NCBI GenBank assembly: GCA_029718625.1
Contig: CM056376.1
Coordinates: forward strand, 79,173,386 to 79,237,385
Source of the DNA: Synaphobranchus kaupii
Lineage: Eukaryota; Chordata; Actinopteri; Anguilliformes; Synaphobranchidae
Length of the DNA: 64,000 nt
Direction of reading: 5' to 3'
Shown here piece by piece: positions 1 to 12,243 of the stretch. The notes beneath the pieces were generated by a model. That model did not search any database and was not told where the DNA came from. It saw nothing but the letters and a program-made list of their open reading frames with translations. Positions within the stretch are counted from its first letter, which is position 1; every line of letters begins with the position of its first letter. A program made the position numbers and the translations under genes.

Positions 1-1435
1 TAATACCCTTCAGAAACTTACACTAACAAGAAATAATTGTGTTTCTTTAATAATTGGAATATAATGGCAGCATTTGTTTTGATAAAGAGATGATATCAGA
101 AGGCTGGAAATGATTAGAATTCAGAATGGATGAAAATATTACATGGATCATCAGTCTAATCCTTCTCTTATTGACTCTCCTGAGACAGAGAAAAGTGACT
201 GTTTGCATGGCATAAACCCGTGAAGTGTCTATGCGAATAGGAGGCAGCACAGAAGGGACCTTTGGTATATGCGCTAGGGCAGGTAAATGGCTATTTGAAA
301 GGCCCCTACAGTTATTCTATGTGAAAATAAAACACGGGGAAAGTGTTCGGCTGAATGTACAAAGCATTTATAAATCTGCCCTGCCCCAAATTGCTTTCTC
401 CAGAACATAACCACAAGTTGTAAATAGTGACATCACTACTTGATATCAGAAGGATATTTTGAAGGATGTCCCAAATGTTAGTGACTTTGCGAATTGTACA
501 TATACATGCACTGGCATGTTTCAGGAAGCAGTGCATGCATTGATATACACTATTCAGAAAGAGCCATATAGTGCTGCACAGTGCTGCGAGGCGGATCCAT
601 TAGCCAAGTGAAGCTATGTTACATTCAAAATGCGAATGTATAGTATTTAGGCCTTTGATGCAAACACTGTTCCATATTGCCATATCACAAGTTTAGACTT
701 TGTAATGGAATTATGAGACCATAATACTCACCTGGGAATGCTGTGCCCATTTTATGTTTGACAGCACCTTCTAATTATAAGCTTTTAAAAGTGTATTTTC
801 AAAGCTGAATACATAAATACATTTGATTCAAGAGAGAGGCTAGTCATGTAAAACTGCCTTCCCCTTGCTAGGGATAAGCCGGAGTGGGGCAGTATCTGTG
901 TAATTCTTGACATAGTTAACCCAAAAAGTAAAGCTCATCAGATTTTGGAAAGTGTGAACTAGCAAGGCCGACCTGCAAGTTACATCGATTTGCGTTAGTA
1001 TGTTTTCCATTGCGCTGAAGGAACACTTACCCAAACTGACAGTCCAGTCTCTTAAACCTGAAAGTAAAGGAATTTAAGAGTGCAGGGACACATACTGTAT
1101 ATACATATGGAGAATTATTCAGCCCAAAATGAAAATGAAAAATGAAAAAGGAAATCAGCGATTATTTAGCCCAAAATTTAAATTAAAATAGAAATGTGAA
1201 AACCTTTCATTTACACTTTCCATTTTCCTTTTTCATATTCCATTTTCAATTTCCTTTTCATTTAAATTAATGTAAATGAGGGGGTGTGGCCCTCCTATCA
1301 TTCAAACCAAGCAGGGTGGGTCTCACCCAGGTTGGACGAGGTAGCACTTAAACACTAGGAGGAGCCATAGCATAGGGGAGTGCGGAACTTGACTTCATAG
1401 GTTTTAATGGATGAGATGATGAAGAATCTGAACAA

Positions 1436-1570
1436 TAGGATTACTAAGTTAACTGGATAACTGCACTGAGTAAAACCCGGAAAAGCTATTTTTTACTTCA
1501 GTCCATTTTACAGATTTGGGAGGGTTCTGGGTTTTTCTCAGTGCAGTTATTCAGCTAACTCTAATCCTGC
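1436..1570. mobile_element. Palindromic MITE
   Basis: Arms at 1436-1478 and 1529-1570 are near-perfect reverse complements, with a core of about 50 bp. The arms share the sequence AACTGCACTGAG. The size and snap-back shape fit a small non-autonomous DNA transposon. I could not assign a family or a clear target-site duplication. Confidence 0.6.
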
Positions 1571-3289
1571 TTCGCAGTATACCCCCCAGGTTTTCCAATA
1601 TATTGTGCCAGGTTAAACATTGGACTGTTTTTTTAATCTGGCTCCAATATTTTCAGCTAACATGACACATCATCCCAGCTTCAAAAAGTATCAATAACTA
1701 GCTAGACAAGGTATATGGCAATACATTGATACATTGATGTTACACATAGTAGCCTAGCTTGTCAGTTCATACATTAGCATGTCTCATTTTGTATAAAATA
1801 TAGACGACCGTCATGAATTTTGCTAGCTATCGATAGACTTTTTGAAGCTCGGATGCCTTAATGTTTGCTGGGCCCAACCTGTATGATGTTACACGCTCCG
1901 TTCCCTCTCACTCCCCGTCCCTGTTTGTGCTCCGTGTTTTCCCCTTTTCCCTCACATCTCTTGTCTTGTTTGTGGTGCTTTTGTGCGTAGCTATGCGTTT
2001 CTTCACCTCCAATTTAATGTTGATCCTTTTTTTTTACTACTTTAACAGTTCATGTGTCAGGGAATCCTGCATTGATGGCACATGTTATGTCCTGCCTGGT
2101 CTTTTTACTCTACAAGTTCCTATGACATTGGTACAGACAATACTAAATACTTTTTTCCCTTTACTGAACATCTGCTAATAAAACAGTGTCGGAATAATTA
2201 TTTCCTTTGATTTTTCTGGGCCATTTTTAATTCATATGCACCTGTAAATGGAATTTGCAATGTCCATATGGCAATGGGCGTTTCATGAATGAGGCAACGG
2301 TCTTATTCAGCAGACAACACTGTCAAGGATTAAGCTCAATGCTCAGATTTTGTATTTATGCATATACTTGAGCATTTGTTGAAGCGATTCAAATGGCGAA
2401 CCTTACTCGTGTACAACAGCATTGTTCTACCTAACATCTGAACCTACAAACAAAAGCGCACCTATTGCCCAGTGTACTGACAACAGTTTTTTCAGTTAGA
2501 TCCATTCTCCCTCAAAAAAAGAGTGATGAATTTTATTATTGTGGGTGCATTCATGATTGTGGGTGTCTAATTGATACTAAAGACAAAAGCGCCCACAATG
2601 TTGGTTTCACAATGCATTAGCCATCTGTAAAAATGATCGGTAACATAATGAAAATGTTTTAAAGGGCCTCTGCTGTGATTCATCCAAGATTGACTGCTCA
2701 ATCCTAAAGTTGTAGCATTGGCTCCATTATGTGCAAACATTATCATAACATAATGACTTCACATCCAACATTATAATGAATTTTTCTTGGATTGGAAACT
2801 TCAGTGAAGGGGTTAATCCTGATGTTTACAGTTGTGTGCTGTGAATGTAGACGCTGCTCCGTGTTGCAGCAGTATCCCATATTGTCTTTCAGCTGTTGGA
2901 AGGACTCAAATGGGATAATGCTGTTTGCTTCCTGATTCTGCGACTACAAAGTTAAAATCATCACCCACATTTAGTCGCGGCATTGGTTCTTGCTTAGGGA
3001 CAACTTCCCAACTCAGCAAACTTTGTGATCTCCTTTTTATTGGTCATAATTAGTTGCCAAAGAGTTCTGATTGTGTAAAAAAAGTAACTTAAAAACTCTT
3101 ATAATAATTGATTTACTTGTGTATATATATAATAAATAATTCACTTGTGTTTGCTACTTTTGACGTTTTGTAAAAATTCTGTTTTATTGCATGATTAAAT
3201 GAGATTTGTTGTATGCAATGTGTATTTTGTGCATACTTTTGTGTATTTGTGTATTTTTTTGCATTTTTGTGTGTGTGCACGTGTGTCAC

Positions 3290-3307
3290 AGAGAGAGAGA
3301 GCGAGAG

Positions 3308-3371
<64 letters not shown>
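3290..3371. repeat. (GA)n/(GT)n microsatellite
   Basis: A short GA tract runs into about 30 GT dinucleotides (3311-3371). Open frames across it, translating to VCVC or HTHT on either strand, are artefacts. It ends about 130 bp before the acceptor of the first nav3 exon. Confidence 0.97.
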
Positions 3372-3372
<1 letters not shown>

Positions 3373-3503
3373 TCTTTGTGTGTCTGTGTAGAGTGAATGC
3401 ACCTGAGAAAATATAATCTCCGTATTGTATCCCTATAAATGTGGACCTAAATAAAGAATTGAAACGTGCGTGTGTGTGTGTGTACATGCGCATTGTGTTG
3501 CAG

Positions 3504-3646
3504 GCTACCAGGGCCCTCCAGGGTGTCTGCTGCAGGCGGCGGATCCACCAAGACCCAAGGAGCCTCGAACCTGAACCGAAGGAGCCAGAGTTTCACCAGC
3601 ATGGACAAGACCAGGCCCCTCCAGTACGCAAGCGGGAATGACAGAG
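3504..3646 (+). CDS. nav3: Neuron navigator 3, internal exon (linker after CH domain)
   Basis: Neuron navigators are cytoskeleton-associated proteins that act at microtubule plus ends in developing neurons. This exon encodes part of the basic Ser-rich linker after the calponin-homology domain. The translation runs through RLPGPSRVSAAGGGSTK and QGASNLNRRSQSF, which is characteristic of NAV3; NAV2 differs across this stretch. The acceptor is TTGCAG ending at 3503 and leaves the first Arg codon split (AG|G). The donor is G|GTGAGC at 3647, phase 1. Joining to 14187 gives a GAA codon and keeps the frame. The exon is 143 bp. Assignment to nav3 rather than nav2 rests on the LPGPSR and GASNLNRRSQSF stretches as I remember the family. 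Confidence 0.9.
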
Positions 3647-3847
3647 GTGAGCGGGTCAGACCACACAGCATCACCTGGCTGGCAGCTGCTGGGGGTGTGA
3701 CAAACATCTTATCATTAATATCAATACTTTTCATCAACCTCCGTGCGGTCACATAATTATTCATGTAGAGTTTACGAGACTTTTTTTTCTCAATAGCTCT
3801 GCCAGTGTTGAAAAAAATCATATTTTTGATAGCATAATCCTGACTGT

Positions 3848-3860
3848 CCACTAGATGGCA
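3848..3860 (+). promoter_or_regulatory. CTCF-like motif
   Basis: The 13-mer CCACTAGATGGCA fits the CTCF core consensus CCASYAGRKGGCA at every position. It lies about 200 bp after the donor of exon 3504-3646. This is a sequence match only; occupancy cannot be judged. Confidence 0.4.
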
Positions 3861-5079
3861 CCATATAACACGGCATGATTCCAAATCTGGAAAAGGCCCA
3901 ATAATTGTTGCCATGACACATGGACGGTAAGCTGTTTTCACAATACTCATTATGAGGTAAAACCTTTGTCACCACATCGCACCCGCACAAACACACCACA
4001 TCACGTCACACTTCCTCTGAAGTAAAACAGGCAATTAGCTGAAAGGTCCTCCTGTCGTTGAAGTAAGGTTGCTCAGTAGCTTGATTAACCCAGCACCTCC
4101 CATCCATATAAATCATACTTGCATTATATTATATCACTCAGTCCCCTTCCAATGGAACAAATGATAAAGGCTGGCATTTAAATTTTGCAGAAAATTAACA
4201 TCAGCAAGGTTTGAAATTCTTAATGGTAGTAGGAGATGGTATTGAACGTTTCCATTGTGGCTGAACCTTTTGTTTGGACAGGGAATGGATTATTAGATTT
4301 AAGGGTCTGTTTAAATAAATGTCAGCAAAAAGCAGGTCATCTTGAGGCCAGCGGTGTAGAAATTATCAGAGGGAGAGATGGTGAACTTTGAAACCATTGT
4401 TCTTTTAGGATGGAGCTGTATTTCATGACGCAAATCGGGACTCTAAATTGCCCGTGGACAATATCATTCACATAGTATGCAATGATAAGTTCTTTTGTTA
4501 TTTATGCAAATTATATCCTGATAGGGGGAGGAAAACCTATTAGATGTTTTTACCCTGAAAAATAATTTGGGGGAATCTGTGAGGATAACCAGAATGTGAG
4601 TGATTATGTTAATAACATACAGATAAAATAGATACTCACAATAGCTCTGCAAGAAAAGATAGACATGCAAGCTCTGCACTTACCGAGCACTGTTTTTTTT
4701 TTCAATTTCCCCGTGAACGTCTGTCAAATGTTAAATTTGTTGATCGCTTTACACACTCGGAGCACACCCAGCTCAGTGTTATCTGCTGTGGATGAGAATA
4801 TTGGTGGAGAAGCTTGTGTTGTGTGCATACAGTGTGACACACTGGTACACAAAATCTGGAGACATCCAAAGAATAGAGCAAACCCTTGCTTGAAATTCTA
4901 GTCAGTCTCATTGGCAGAACTTTTTGATGCACAGCAGGACTTTTTTCATTTAATATTAATGCAGAACAATTATACGAATAACTGACAGATATTTTTATGC
5001 TAAGCATGGAGCCACACAGGAAGAGGACTCTGCAGAGAGAAAGTAACATTCTGCTCAGCACTGATAAAGTGAGTGCTAT

Positions 5080-5095
5080 GGGGGGGGGGGGGGGG
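5080..5095. repeat. Poly-G run (16)
   Basis: Sixteen consecutive G bases. It is a mononucleotide run prone to length errors and variation. Confidence 0.95.
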
Positions 5096-5539
5096 AGTGT
5101 CTGTCACCATGGAAACAAAGTCAGTTCCTCATCACATGCGGCTGGTTACCATAGAACGGCCAGCTCCGAATATTCTGTTTTGGGCCACACCTCTAAATGA
5201 ATGTTTATAACAATGCAGCAAATCAGAGCAATTTTCATATTTTAATATTAAACACTCTGACGGTACACACGTTGCACAGGTCGGCAACAAGAAGAATGCC
5301 CTTTGAGTGTGCTCACACAAATCAAATTGCTTGACTCATAGTTTTGGTGAAGATCAAAGGAATTCCGCATACTGTACTAGTTGATATAATGACGATGTGC
5401 AGTTTATTATTATTATTATTATTGTAATAAAAAGGGGTGGCAAATATGTAGCGACCACGTACGAGTCTGATAGCAGTGAGCAAGATGATCAGTAACATGA
5501 TCTCTCAATCATCAGAGTCCGTACGCGGGGCACCAAAAA

Positions 5540-5979
5540 TGTAGGGGACATACCTCTATTTATACACGGGGCGTCACTTATGAACTGCGATACGCCACTA
5601 CCATCCTTATACAACTGGTGGCATGGTTTTTGTATTATAAATCAGTCTCATAAAATGTATATATTATTCTCTAAAGAGAATATACTAACTAAAAATGGGT
5701 AACTTGAATTAATAATTTAATTAATTACCAATAAAATTACACATTAATAATTGTCTTAGCAAAATCACAATATCATGTACTCAGTTGATATCGAATTAAT
5801 ATAAATGATCCAGCTAGAAGGTGAAGGCATTTTGGGGAATCCCTGCGATTAGCATTGGCTGATTCAGTTCAACACAAGAGCAACATCAATACAGGCAATC
5901 TTGGATAAATGTAATAGTTTATTGAACACAAAGTACCAAACAGAGCAAGGCATGATTCACTACTATAATGTACAACAAA

Positions 5980-6046
<67 letters not shown>

Positions 6047-7160
6047 CGTGGCGCGTTGGGCGCATGTGGGGTTTCCATGTTCTCCTGCGTGTAGGGGGTT
6101 GCCTCGGACACGTGTTCAGAGAGAACAAAGAAACTAAAATGGAGGGAGGTTTGAAGCTAGCTTTCGCTGGAGCTAGCTAATGGTGGCGCATGAACCATAC
6201 CATACACATAAGGGATAGCCGTAAGCTTATCGATGCATGTGCGTTGAGATCAGCGTGCAGTGTTAGGATTACGACTGGTTAGTGTTTAAAGACAGATCAC
6301 ATGCAAGATACGTTCTGTGCGTGATGTATTAAACCTAACACAGCGCAGCGCGGTGGATGGCTTAAAGCCATCCAAAGTAAAATGGTAACACAAAACATTT
6401 ACATAACACACATTAACCCTTCAATAGTACAGTTACATACATCCAGTCACAACATGTTGCGGTTGCTAACTAATATACTATTGCCCATGTTACAGCCTTA
6501 CTTGTCTTTTTGATGGTTTCCTGCGTTGGATTGCACTCACAATGAAAGGGGAAAACCGGTCGCCCAATCCTGTAATTGCAGTTCGTAGGGTTGTGATAGA
6601 TAGGGGAACCCTCCGCCTCATCTTGGGTCCCTGGAACAGGTTTCTTTCGTCGCCAGGTTTACAGTTCGCACGGGATAATGGAACTGGTCGCATTATCTAT
6701 CCCGAACTATGCAGCGTCATCCTACTGCAGACCGCTTGCCTCTTTGGGGACTCACTGGCGGTGCTCTGCTGCAGGAAAAGGGCTGCTTAGTCCGCTTGGT
6801 GGTTCTTCTTCACCACCGGGTGCTCGCATTGCCTCCTTGCATCTCGTCTCTGGTCCTCCGTGGCTGATAGCCGGGGGTAGATGAGCCCGCCTCGCTCAGT
6901 TGGATCGGTGTCATGGACGACCTTGTGGAGCGAGGGCTCGTCCCCGGGCGTGCAGGCCGCACGGGGCCTTGAGACGAGACAGTGAAGGCCCTGTTGAGTT
7001 GAGCGGACAACTGAGAAGAACTGAACTGGCAAGAACTGGCTGTGGTGCCCCTATTATAAACTTTATTGCCAGTCGCGTGGCACAAATCACAACTGGTACA
7101 ACGTCCTACGTCACTTTCAACGTGGTGGAGGAGCCTCCTGTGGACTGTATGGAATTGTAG
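5540..7160 (-). mobile_element. Possible LTR-retroelement relic
   Basis: This block is richer in GC and CpG than the intron around it. Read on the minus strand, it has an AATAAA followed by TATAATAGGGG near 7050, and near 5540 it ends with CCCTACA. Directly after that comes TTTTTGGTGCCCCGCG, which resembles a TGG-starting primer-binding site. No gag or pol reading frame was recognised and the outer boundary is unclear. A TG microsatellite interrupts it. The call is tentative; another repeat class is possible. Confidence 0.3.
5983..6043. repeat. (TG)n microsatellite
   Basis: About 30 uninterrupted TG dinucleotides inside the GC-rich repeat-like block. The Cys/Val and Thr/His open frames it creates are artefacts. 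Confidence 0.97.
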
Positions 7161-7291
7161 TGAATTCTCTTGTGTATTTTGAGCATTAGCTAGAATGGGC
7201 CAGTTAATTACCCCCCATTGTTACGCAATCATTCAGAACATTCAGTTATGGATATTTCAAACACACCCATACGTGTCTTGCTACAATGACA

Positions 7292-7294
<3 letters not shown>

Positions 7295-7333
<39 letters not shown>
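7295..7333. repeat. (TA)n microsatellite
   Basis: About 19 AT dinucleotides, sitting at the point where dispersed repeat copy A loses alignment to its partner copy. Confidence 0.95.
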
Positions 7334-7337
<4 letters not shown>

Positions 7338-7801
7338 CTAGAATGCACTTAATTCATTTTATTTATATATTATATTTTATTGCACGTGTCTAATTACTCA
7401 GCTTGACTCACCACTCAGACTCACGACACATTTCCATTCATACCATTGCCGGCACATTCATACGTTTCTGGCCAGTGTCGCCGTCCCCGTAGGCTCTTTA
7501 GCGACTGTTTGCCGTGTTAGTCCTGCCCGTTCAGACCTCCTCCTGATCATCTTATCGATTCCGTGCCTTTTAATACCATTTGTAGTAAAATGACCCACAA
7601 ATAACTCCCTTTTGGGCTTATTAAATCACTTTAGACGTGCTAAAGGAATCTATTTGCATGACCACCTCCCACTATTTTGTGAAATAACGTTGGGACGCCC
7701 AATGTTGCATATTAATTCAGACTAACCCCCAAAAATGAGAAATCGTATCTAACGTATCTTTCAATTGTACCCAATAGGAGCCAGCTGCAGGGTCGGAGAT
7801 T

Positions 7802-7995
7802 GAAGCCTCACGCGTGAGCAAGGAAACGTGCACATGCGCGCGAATGTAGCCAAATCCCGGAGGCAAGCCATGCATTGAGTGAAGCCTGTGCACATGTTCA
7901 CTTCCTTTTTCAAGCCACAGGTTTCGCTCATGCAACAGGCTTCGCTCTCGTGTGGCTTGCCTCCGGGATTTGGCTATGATCACGCGTGAGGCTTC
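7802..7995. mobile_element. Snap-back palindromic element nested in repeat A
   Basis: The ends GAAGCCTCACGCGTGA and TCACGCGTGAGGCTTC are exact reverse complements. Inside, AGCCAAATCCCGGAGGCAAGCCA at about 7848 is mirrored at about 7950-7975. The remaining arms are imperfect. This fits a MITE-like fold-back insertion within the older repeat at 7162-8300. Confidence 0.6.
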
Positions 7996-8714
7996 TCTGA
8001 CACTGCAGTTAGACCACTTACTTACTTTTTGTTACTCCCCACTTAATTGATCAATTAAAGCAGTTGATTACACAGTTAACTCACCTCACCTGCTTTCTTT
8101 GGTTTAAGTAGTTGCTTTATTTCAGGTGAAAACAAAAACCAGCAGACCCTGCGGCTCTCCAGAACCAGGGTTCCCTACCCCTGAGTTAGACCCTTCTCAT
8201 TTTACCACACGCAATCCTCTTTACACCTCGTTAGTTGATCACCTCGGATGATTTTTTGCAGGTGGTAACAGTTTTACACATGTTTTTGTACACGTAAACC
8301 CTGAGGGACCCCTTAGGGTACAATACATGATTTTGCACCATCTTCGACCGGGCCTGATTAAATAACTGAGTTGAATTACTGTACTACTTATATGCTGATG
8401 GCAGTCTAGTCATACAGACATAAAGCAGACAATGCATTTAATAACATGCAAATCTAATTATATTATTTTATTGCAGTTTATAAATTTTGTGGTTTATGAA
8501 CATAGTGATGTCCCTAAATATATTCCAAGGCAAAAAGGCCTATTTTCTAAAGTTTTTCTGTGGGTTAATGAGTATAGTAGCTACAGCAGCTAGCTCACAT
8601 TATCCTGCTAGATTAGATATCAGATTACCATAAGTGGCCCTATGATGGTACTAAATGGATATTAATTATTGTGTTATAATAATTAATATTAATTTACTAA
8701 CATCATATATGACC

Positions 8715-8903
8715 ACTCTCTCAGGTCCATCTAGCCCCCCAGAAGAAACATATACCTCTCTTTGTTCTGAGACATTGACAGAAGGAAGAGAAGCATACTG
8801 ACCAATTGAAACACCCTCCATCTTCCTCCCAGTGAGTTCTGCCGGTATCATCAATCTTGGATCTAAACCAGCAGACCTCCACACAATACTAACACAAGTA
8901 CAC
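8715..8903 (-). repeat. Inverted repeat copy, partner of 12046-12243
   Basis: The sequence is a diverged reverse complement of 12046-12243 over about 190 bp. Shared landmarks are TCAGGTCCATCTAG, GAGACATTGACAGA, GAAACACCCTCCATCTTCCTC and AGACCTCCACACAATACTA. It may be a dispersed repeat or one arm of a larger 3.5-kb element. No transposase was seen between the copies. Confidence 0.75.
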
Positions 8904-8908
8904 TTGGG

Positions 8909-9187
8909 TACTTTACATTACTTTGCGGTTCACTTTGGCCGGTCTGGTCTCGCCATTATTAAACAGTGCAGTAATCAAAGAGGTAAAAAGACCAAACCCT
9001 GTTAATTGCTGCACTGTTTAATAACGACAGGATATAACATTCTCATTCCTTCGTCGTGCTACATCACAAGAAGTAAGATCCACTCCCATCTGGCCCTCTT
9101 GGCCGCATTTATTATCATATTGGGAAATGTTCCGAGCACGACCAGCAAGGAACCGGGCCAAGGTGTACCACAAAGTAATGTAAACTA
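8909..9187. mobile_element. Palindromic MITE-like element
   Basis: The left end (TTTACATTACTTTGCGGT onward) and the right end (ending ACAAAGTAATGTAAA) are imperfect reverse complements over about 50 bp. An inner pair, TTATTAAACAGTGCA and TGCACTGTTTAATAA, is exact. It abuts the inverted repeat at 8715-8903. The family is unknown. Confidence 0.5.
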
Positions 9188-9357
9188 AGCAAAAACCTTG
9201 GCTGTGACTTATCCAAATCCAGGCTGACATAAAAAGGGGCTGTTGGTGTAGAAGCCCCACGAGAGCAGAAAGAGAAACACCTTTTACGCATTGAGTCTGT
9301 TCATAATTGGCGTTAACGATAACGATATTAATCTATTCATGTGTTTTGGGCTCTTAA

Positions 9358-9871
9358 AGTGATACTGCAGTCAAAAACCGACTTTTCCCGTTGAAAACCG
9401 ATGTTTTGGGTTAGATTATGATCATACACAACTGTTTTTGTCCGAAAATCTCATGTTTAGTCAAAATGGGTGTTTTCTGAGTTTTCTGTGTAGGCTTACC
9501 AATACGCTGGTTTCCAGGGGTTCGTGACGTCACGAGATCCTTAACATAAAAATGGGTGGAGTTGAGGTGATCCAAGGGTGGTCTCGGCTGGGCACGTGGT
9601 ATAAAAGTAGAGACCAATGTTTTTTTTTCCTCTTTGAGACTGAGACCCTTGTACTGCTAACTAGTTAGTTCAAGTTCAAATGCAAATTGCTTTGTATTAC
9701 TGCTAACGTTAATATTACGACTTATATCGACACACCCTTTCACTCCTTAACCGTATGAATATTCATAATATGACTATGTGGCATCATCATCATATGACCC
9801 CACCTAGTCACAAGTTCCAGTTCAAATTGAAGCGGTAAAAAAGGCCTTAGAAAAGGCTCTGCAGTATCTCT
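9358..9871. mobile_element. TTAA-flanked MITE (piggyBac/Kolobok-like)
   Basis: The 514-bp element begins AGTGATACTGCAG and ends CTGCAGTATCTCT, giving terminal inverted repeats that match at 12 of 13 positions. It is flanked on both sides by TTAA (9354-9357 and 9872-9875), the target of piggyBac and Kolobok elements. There is no transposase frame. A TATA-like GTATAAAAG lies inside at about 9599. Confidence 0.7.
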
Positions 9872-12045
9872 TTAAAGAGCTCTCTGAATGCCCTGCCACC
9901 TTTTGCATCTGCTGCAGTATTTTGTGCTTAGAGTGTAAAGTTAATCTAAGGGCATCCATTTCAACTGGGCGAACCCCCGAGTTTCATTTCCTCATTTGTG
10001 ATGCTTATTTATAAATGATGTACTTGTGAACATCTGTGGAGCGTCGCTCTAAATTACGGAGCAGTATTGCTTTAGCACTGGTATCATTCGTTGTAATTGA
10101 AGCAATGGTTCTAATCATAGCCTTGTTGTCATGTTGTTAACTTGATTCATTGTGGCAAACAGATCGGGTATCAAACAGATTGTGAAGTGTAATTATAGCA
10201 TATCGTGACCACCAATCCAAGTCACTGAGGACCAGTTTGGTTATAATACTGCGAAACAGCACTTCTTTTTAAAGCACGCTTACAGAATTGGAATCCACAG
10301 AAAACATTACCAAACTTTCCAGAAAATTTATTTTTATCCCTATGGGTTATTTATAAGACACCTATGTACGAAAATTCAATGTGGAAAAGTGTTTGGTTGG
10401 AAGAGTCAAGCATTTTGAAAACTTGTTAAGCGCTGTCGGGTAAGTGAGGTTTAAGGAAAAATCAATCTATTTTTCTGAATCCAGCAGTTCTAACACTCAA
10501 CGCCCTTGTTAAAATGCCCAGCACTCTGAATACTGAACACAAGCGGTATTGCGTGCTAAGACCCCTCACTCAACCTACATTTAATATTTTTTAATGGATT
10601 TAATTTAATAATTATTATTAAAAATGACAGTCATCAATTAAATCACAAATTTGTTGATAGGTCAGTCGAACAGTTACCTGGTGGATCAACTAATGAGTGA
10701 AAACCAAGTTTAAATCAGGTATTTAGATTGAATCATTTTTATTACAGGAAAAACCATAAATTAGAATAATGAATTGGAATCGTACATTAATTAAGCTCAC
10801 TGCTTATAATTTACAAAAAGGAAGACATTAAAACAGATGTAAAATTGAAATTACCAGAAAAGAGAGAGAGATAACCAGAACTTCCCAAAATAATCCAATT
10901 TCAGCCCAGGATGAATAAAAGAAAGCCAGCTATAAAAACTCAGCGGTCACAAGTTTACACAACCAAGGAAAAACTTGTCTGTCTGTAGACTCCAGGAATT
11001 GCTGCAGCGTTCCCCTCACAGAACTTCCCAGCTCCACAGCCCCCAACTTAGTTAGCCAAAGAAACTAAGAGGCCTTCAGCCCCACCATAAATACCTTTCT
11101 CCCCAAGCATTGAGGACCTGTGCCCTGATTGGGTGATGTGAGGTAAGGTTTGGAAGGAGGGGATAGGACAGTCAGACTCCTTTATGACCAGGATGGACTT
11201 ATCTAATAGCTGACAAATTTACTTATTAATTAATGTGCACTTATGTTGCTCAAAACAGGACTAAGCACCATTATATTATTATTAAAAGATTCAGGTGTTT
11301 TGCCTCTTCTTAACAAGTCCAAATATGAGTATAGTGGGCTCCAGAATGATTAAGCCAGTAAGCGAAATATTACATTCCAGGCCAAATATTACATCCATGT
11401 AACAAGATTAGTAGTAACACTCTAATCTTCGCTTGAATCTGGAGATGCTTTTAAAAATGTAAATTTCAAACTGGCATGTATAAAAATTATTACCTATATT
11501 GAAATTAAGACTTTCAATTGATGAATGTAACACATTGCCATTCAAGCTTAAAATGGAAAGCAAACCATGTGGCCATGTGGTATTCTCTGGCCACTCTGGG
11601 CTTTGACCTCAGGAATAGGTTTATGTCCTGGTCTCCCTCCTCAACAGGGGAGAAGCCATCCTGGCCACTCTAAGATTTATATCCATAGATAAGCAGCACC
11701 TCAGCATGATTTTATTACCTGTGGAGTGGAGGGGGGAGAGAGAAAGGGCAGGTCCTAGTTCAGCTCAAGCAGAGCAGGCCTCTTGATAACCAAGTAATAT
11801 TGAATGGACTATGAGAAGTTTGGATATCACATTATACATTCTCTATCGAAGGCCGTAAACTCAAAGCTATATACTCGACAGCGGCTTCACTTGGAATATA
11901 ACATTACTTTCACTTACCACAGAAATATTAAATTACTTCCAAGCTCCAAAAAAAATTATATCTTAATTTTATCTCCATGTTAATTAATTACAATATAAAC
12001 TTTGGGTGGGATTTTCAGATAGCAGAGATTGGGTGACCTTTAATA

Positions 12046-12243
12046 GTGTGCTTGTGCTAGTATTGTGTGGAGGTCTGTTGGTTTAGATGCAAGATTAATG
12101 ATGCTGGCAGCACTCGCTGTGAGGAAGATGGAGGGTGTTTCAAATGGTCAGGGACACATGACATACCTTTCTTCTTTCTGTCAATGTCTCAGAAGGAAGA
12201 GAGGTGTATGTTTCTTCTGGAGAACTAGATGGACCTGAGAGAG
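12046..12243 (+). repeat. Inverted repeat copy, partner of 8715-8903
   Basis: A diverged reverse-complement copy of 8715-8903, about 3.1 kb away. It keeps the same order of landmarks and about the same length. It has no coding frame. Confidence 0.75.

Larger units (their letters stand above)
1..3503 (+). other. nav3: Upstream intron of nav3 (partial)
   Basis: AT-rich non-coding sequence before the first recognised exon. I see no exon with good splice sites and a navigator-like translation. It holds a small palindromic MITE (1436-1570), AT-rich simple sequence around 1120-1270, and a GT/GA microsatellite near the 3' end. Open frames here, such as one at 1861-2178, are low-complexity and match nothing I know. 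The exon encoding the calponin-homology domain must lie upstream of the window. Confidence 0.7.
7162..8300 (+). mobile_element. Dispersed repeat copy A, with nested insertions
   Basis: Segments 7162-7294, about 7555-7775 and about 8205-8300 match, in order, the reverse complement of 59541 back to 59088. Copy A is therefore the same family as the copy at 59088-59541, in the opposite orientation. It is interrupted by a TA microsatellite and AT-rich DNA (7295-7550) and by about 430 bp (7780-8205) that contains a palindrome. The family is unassigned; the absence of coding frames suggests a non-autonomous element. Confidence 0.7.
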
